Assembly: GCA_004799435.1 (NCBI GenBank)
Contig: SSMV01000028.1
Location: 1-32,599, forward strand
DNA length: 32,599 bases
Direction of reading: 5' to 3'
From: Bradyrhizobium sp.
GTDB lineage: Bacteria; Pseudomonadota; Alphaproteobacteria; Rhizobiales; Beijerinckiaceae
In this document: positions 30,237 to 32,599 of the stretch, one piece after another
Layout of the letters: each line of letters starts with the position of its first letter
Position numbering within the stretch: the stretch's first letter is position 1
Position numbers and translations under genes: made by a program
The notes under the pieces: generated by a model
Databases searched by the model: none
Seen by the model: the letters and a program-made list of their open reading frames with translations, nothing else
What the model was told of the DNA's origin: nothing

Positions 30237-30920
30237 ATGGCTTTTTCTGGCTTCGGCCCGCAGGCCGTCCCGTTCTTCAAGGCGCTCGCCTTCCACCAGA
30301 CCAAGGAATGGTTCGAGGCCAACCGGGCGATTTACGAAGGCGACGTCAAAGACCCGCTCGGCGATCTGGTCGAGGAGCTTTCTACGCGTTTCGCCAAGCT
30401 CAAGACGCCGCTCAGGGGCGACCGCAAGGCGTCGCTCTTTCGCATCCATCGCGACGTGCGCTTCGCCAAGGACAAGAGCCCCTATAAAACCAACGCCGGC
30501 GCGGTGCTGACGAGAAGCGGGGCCAAATATGATCCGGGCCTCGTCTACATCCATATCGCCGGCGACGGCTGCTTTGCCGCAGCGGGCTTCTATCAGCCCG
30601 AACCCGACGCCTTAGCGAATTTGCGCCGGGCGATCGTGCGCGCGCCCAAGGCCTGGCGCGCCATGATCGCCAAGCTCGCCAAAGCGAAGCTGACGCTGAG
30701 CGAAGACCATGCGATGACGCGCGCCCCGCGTGGTTTCGAAGAGATCGACGATAAGGAAATCGCCGCCGCCCTCCTCAACCGGTCTTTCATCTGTTCGCGG
30801 CCGATCCCCGACGCGCGTCTCGCCAAGCCGGCGCTGGCCGAGGATATCGCCGCCTTCGCCCGCGACGCGGCGCCGCTGCTCGAATGGGGCTGGGGCGCGG
30901 TCGCCGACAAGCGGGATTAA
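30237..30920 (+). CDS. DUF2461 (TIGR02453) family protein
   Basis: The 227-residue protein matches the DUF2461 family: an opening FGPQAVPFFKALAFHQTKEW with FEANRAIYE following, a central RIHRDVRFAKDKSPYKTNAG, and HIAGDGCFAAAGFYQPEP. The conserved region RDVRFAKDKSPYK is the family hallmark. Function is unknown; the proteins are soluble and lack a signal peptide. No operon partner gives a clue. A GAGGAA ribosome-binding site lies about 12 bases before the ATG. Confidence 0.92.
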   Translation: MAFSGFGPQAVPFFKALAFHQTKEWFEANRAIYEGDVKDPLGDLVEELSTRFAKLKTPLRGDRKASLFRIHRDVRFAKDKSPYKTNAGAVLTRSGAKYDPGLVYIHIAGDGCFAAAGFYQPEPDALANLRRAIVRAPKAWRAMIAKLAKAKLTLSEDHAMTRAPRGFEEIDDKEIAAALLNRSFICSRPIPDARLAKPALAEDIAAFARDAAPLLEWGWGAVADKRD

Positions 30921-30991
30921 GGCCGAAGGACTGACACGAAAGACGCTTTCGCAGTCGTTTTCGGGTCGCGCCTCACGCGCGAAAGGAGATA

Positions 30992-31879
30992 ATGGCGCCC
31001 GTGACCGAAGGAATTGCGCCGATGCTCGACTTTCCCGCGACCGAAATCGCCCCCGCCGCCGACTATTCGGTGGTGCGCAAAGCAATTGAATTCATCTCCA
31101 CCCGCTGGCGCGATCAGCCCTCGATCGAGGCGATCGCCGATCACGTCGGGCTTTCAGCGTCGCATTTCCAGCATGTTTTCAAGCGCTGGGCCGGCCTGAC
31201 GCCCAAAGCCTTCCTGCAGGCGATCACAATCGAGCGGGCGCGCGAGCGGCTGCGCGATTCGGCGAGCGTGCTGGAGACGGCCTATGACGTCGGCCTTTCC
31301 GGTCCGAGCCGCCTGCATGACCTCTTTGTCGCTCATGAATCGCTGACGCCCGGCGATTATCGGCGCGATGGCCTGACGCTTACCTTCGGCTTCCATCCCT
31401 CGCCATTCGGCGAAGCGATCGTCGTCGCCGCGCCGCGCGGTCTCGCCGCCCTCGGCTTCGTCGACGAGGGCGGTCGCGCCGCTGCGCTTGAAGACATACG
31501 TCGGCGCTGGCCACGCGCAGAATTCATCGAAAACACGGAGGCGACCGCCGCCCTTGCGACGCGCATCTTCGATTCGCGGCTGTGGCGCCCCGAAACGCCG
31601 TTGCGCATCGTGATGATCGGCACCGATTTCGAAGTTAGAGTGTGGGAGACGCTGCTCGCCGTGCCGATGGGCGCCGCGACAACCTATTCCGATATCGCGC
31701 GATGTCTCGGCAAACCGAAGGCGGCGCGCGCAGTTGGCGCGGCGGTCGGGCGCAACCCGATTTCCTTCGTTGTCCCCTGTCATCGCGTGATCGGTCGCTC
31801 TGGCGCACTCACCGGCTACCACTGGGGGCTGGCGCGCAAGCAGGCGATCATCGGCTGGGAAGCCGGCCAGACGCGCTGA
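30992..31879 (+). CDS. AraC-HTH / O6-alkylguanine-DNA methyltransferase fusion lacking the Ada zinc domain
   Basis: A 295-residue protein: an AraC-type HTH at about residues 30-130 (IEAIADHVGLSASHFQHVFK, RWAGLTPKAFLQAITIERAR), then the ribonuclease-H-like and DNA-binding domains of a methylated-DNA-protein cysteine methyltransferase. The methyl-acceptor is Cys263 in VVPCHRVIG, with GAATTYSDIA and ARAVGAAVGRNPISF ahead. The N-terminal Ada zinc domain, with its phosphotriester-sensing cysteine, is absent, so it cannot be a full Ada sensor. Such AraC-MGMT fusions are common in alphaproteobacteria. A strong AAAGGAGAT ribosome-binding site supports the ATG at 30992. It is followed by the strong hairpin at 31912-31947. 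Confidence 0.92.
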   Translation: MAPVTEGIAPMLDFPATEIAPAADYSVVRKAIEFISTRWRDQPSIEAIADHVGLSASHFQHVFKRWAGLTPKAFLQAITIERARERLRDSASVLETAYDVGLSGPSRLHDLFVAHESLTPGDYRRDGLTLTFGFHPSPFGEAIVVAAPRGLAALGFVDEGGRAAALEDIRRRWPRAEFIENTEATAALATRIFDSRLWRPETPLRIVMIGTDFEVRVWETLLAVPMGAATTYSDIARCLGKPKAARAVGAAVGRNPISFVVPCHRVIGRSGALTGYHWGLARKQAIIGWEAGQTR

Positions 31880-31911
31880 CGCCCGATACGCCAGACCTCG
31901 TCGCATAAAAG

Positions 31912-31947
31912 AAACGGCCCGCGCCGGAGAACCGACGCGGGCCGTTT
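31912..31947 (-). terminator. Strong terminator of the cold-shock gene, probably bidirectional
   Basis: A perfect 12-bp stem pairs AAACGGCCCGCG (31912-31923) with its complement at 31936-31947 around a 12-base loop. On the minus strand it is followed by TTTCTTTTA-like T-rich sequence, so it should end the cold-shock transcript. On the plus strand TTTATCTTT follows, so it may also end the methyltransferase transcript. Confidence 0.88.
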
Positions 31948-31993
31948 ATCTTTCGTCCGCCGCGTCAGGCGCGGCGGCAATTGCGATCTTGGA

Positions 31994-32203
31994 TCAGAGC
32001 GCCCGGAGGTTGTCGGCCGAGGACTTGCCGGTGCGGCGGTCGGCAACCACTTCGAAGGACACTTTCTGTCCTTCGGCGAGGTCGGCGAGGCCGGCCCGCT
32101 GAACGGCGCTGATATGGACGAAAACGTCCTTGCCGCCGTCATCGGGCTGGATGAAGCCGAAGCCCTTTTGTCCGTTGAACCACTTAACGGTTCCCTGCGC
32201 CAT
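31994..32203 (-). CDS. Cold-shock domain protein (CspA family)
   Basis: The 69-residue protein has the RNP-1-like KGFGFI and RNP-2-like VFVHIS motifs of a cold-shock domain, starting [23 protein letters not shown] proteins are RNA chaperones that melt mRNA structure. The ATG at 32203 gives the standard length. A GTG four codons upstream would add an MEYR extension and is less likely. It ends 46 bases from a strong terminator and has a 5' region with short palindromes (TCTAGTCTAGA at 32217-32227). Csp genes often have long regulated 5' UTRs, but I see no specific cold-box match. Confidence 0.93.
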   Translation of the reverse strand: MAQGTVKWFNGQKGFGFIQPDDGGKDVFVHISAVQRAGLADLAEGQKVSFEVVADRRTGKSSADNLRAL

Positions 32204-32494
32204 GCGATATTCCACTTCTAGTCTAGAGCGTGCCTTGGACCGCGCGAGCGGCCAGTGAGTTTCGAGTTTTGGGGAAGGTCGTCAGTCTGACGCGGGAGGC
32301 GCCGAGGCCAAGTCGTTCGGCCGAAGCCCGAGCGCAATGATTTAGTCGTTTGCAGCGCGTCGCGCAAGCCGGACCCCGGCGAATCTGCAATTTTGACGCG
32401 TGATTGTCATAGCCGCGACGCCGGGCGACAATGACGCCAATCAACCAGTTATGGCGGCAAATCGACAAAAATCGGCGTGGCGAGGGGGGAAACG
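32204..32494. other. Divergent intergenic region between cold-shock and MFS genes
   Basis: These 291 bases hold no supportable coding sequence; short frames here have no family features. They must carry divergent promoters. The palindromes TCTAGTCTAGA (32217-32227) and GTCAGTCTGAC (32281-32291) are visible. TTGACG at about 32393-32398 is a possible -35 for the rightward gene without a good -10. Nothing stronger was seen. Confidence 0.6.
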
Positions 32495-32599
32495 ATGCTG
32501 CAACAGACGGGTGTTGCTACGGAGGAGACAAAAATCGGAACCGGCCGCATCGTTCTGGCGAGCCTGATCGGCACGGCGATCGAATTTTATGATTTTTAT
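32495..32599 (+). CDS. MFS transporter, MHS (metabolite:H+ symporter) type, N-terminal fragment
   Basis: Only the first 35 codons are present, and the gene runs off the right edge. The start of the first membrane helix reads RIVLASLIGTAIEFYDFY, and the GTxIEFYDF motif is the hallmark of the MHS family (KgtP, ShiA and ProP relatives). Substrate cannot be predicted from the fragment. A GAGGGGGGA ribosome-binding site precedes the ATG. Confidence 0.8.
   Translation, partial: MLQQTGVATEETKIGTGRIVLASLIGTAIEFYDFY

Noticed and set aside
1-32599. CRISPR arrays, insertion sequences, prophage or toxin-antitoxin modules
   Set aside because: No direct repeats with regular spacers, transposase motifs, terminal inverted repeats, integrases or TA-type gene pairs were seen.

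Overview
The window looks like a chromosomal segment of a high-GC alphaproteobacterium of the Hyphomicrobiales (Rhizobiales), plausibly near Beijerinckiaceae or Methylocystaceae. Support comes from a SciP-type CtrA inhibitor, an RcdA-family protein, DUF1192, DUF2244 and phasin genes that are typical of this order, and a histidine tRNA gene that lacks the otherwise near-universal extra 5' G. The genus placement is inference. No insertion sequence, prophage, CRISPR array or defence system was seen.

Positions 1-6216 hold two divergent units for the 4,5-cleavage route of protocatechuate/gallate. Leftwards run galB (oxalomesaconate hydratase), ligK (CHA aldolase) and galD (tautomerase, cut by the window edge). 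Rightwards run a LysR-type regulator with two HTH domains, a DUF1932 dehydrogenase-like gene, ligC (CHMS dehydrogenase) and a cytochrome P450. The ring-cleaving dioxygenase (ligAB) and the PDC hydrolase (ligI) are not in the window and may lie beyond its left edge.

Positions 6231-16042 mix housekeeping and cell-cycle genes. They are sciP, mnmA, a DUF1192 gene, a candidate small RNA with a strong terminator, rcdA, a ThiE-like gene, a Sel1-repeat gene, a DUF2244 gene, nth, tRNA-His, two phasins and a large PAS histidine kinase of the DivJ/PleC/PdhS type. CtrA-like TTAA-N7-TTAA sites occur upstream of sciP, of the candidate sRNA and of rcdA.

Positions 16067-19046 read leftwards as a probable envelope operon: L,D-transpeptidase, a conserved protein with an Ada-like four-cysteine motif, a CAP-domain lipoprotein and a DUF2147 protein. 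Positions 19119-29216 carry lactate/glycolate metabolism: lutABC leftwards, pncB (NAD salvage) in between, and a lactate/glycolate permease plus glcDEF rightwards.

The right end (29346-32599) has an SDR, a DUF2461 protein, an AraC/O6-alkylguanine methyltransferase fusion lacking the Ada zinc domain, a cold-shock gene with a strong terminator, and the start of an MFS (MHS-type) transporter. Most genes are recognisable. The points most worth a second look are the dual-HTH LysR with its P450-containing aromatic operon, the CtrA-box/sRNA region at 8209-8378, and the Ada-like zinc protein at 17029-17658.
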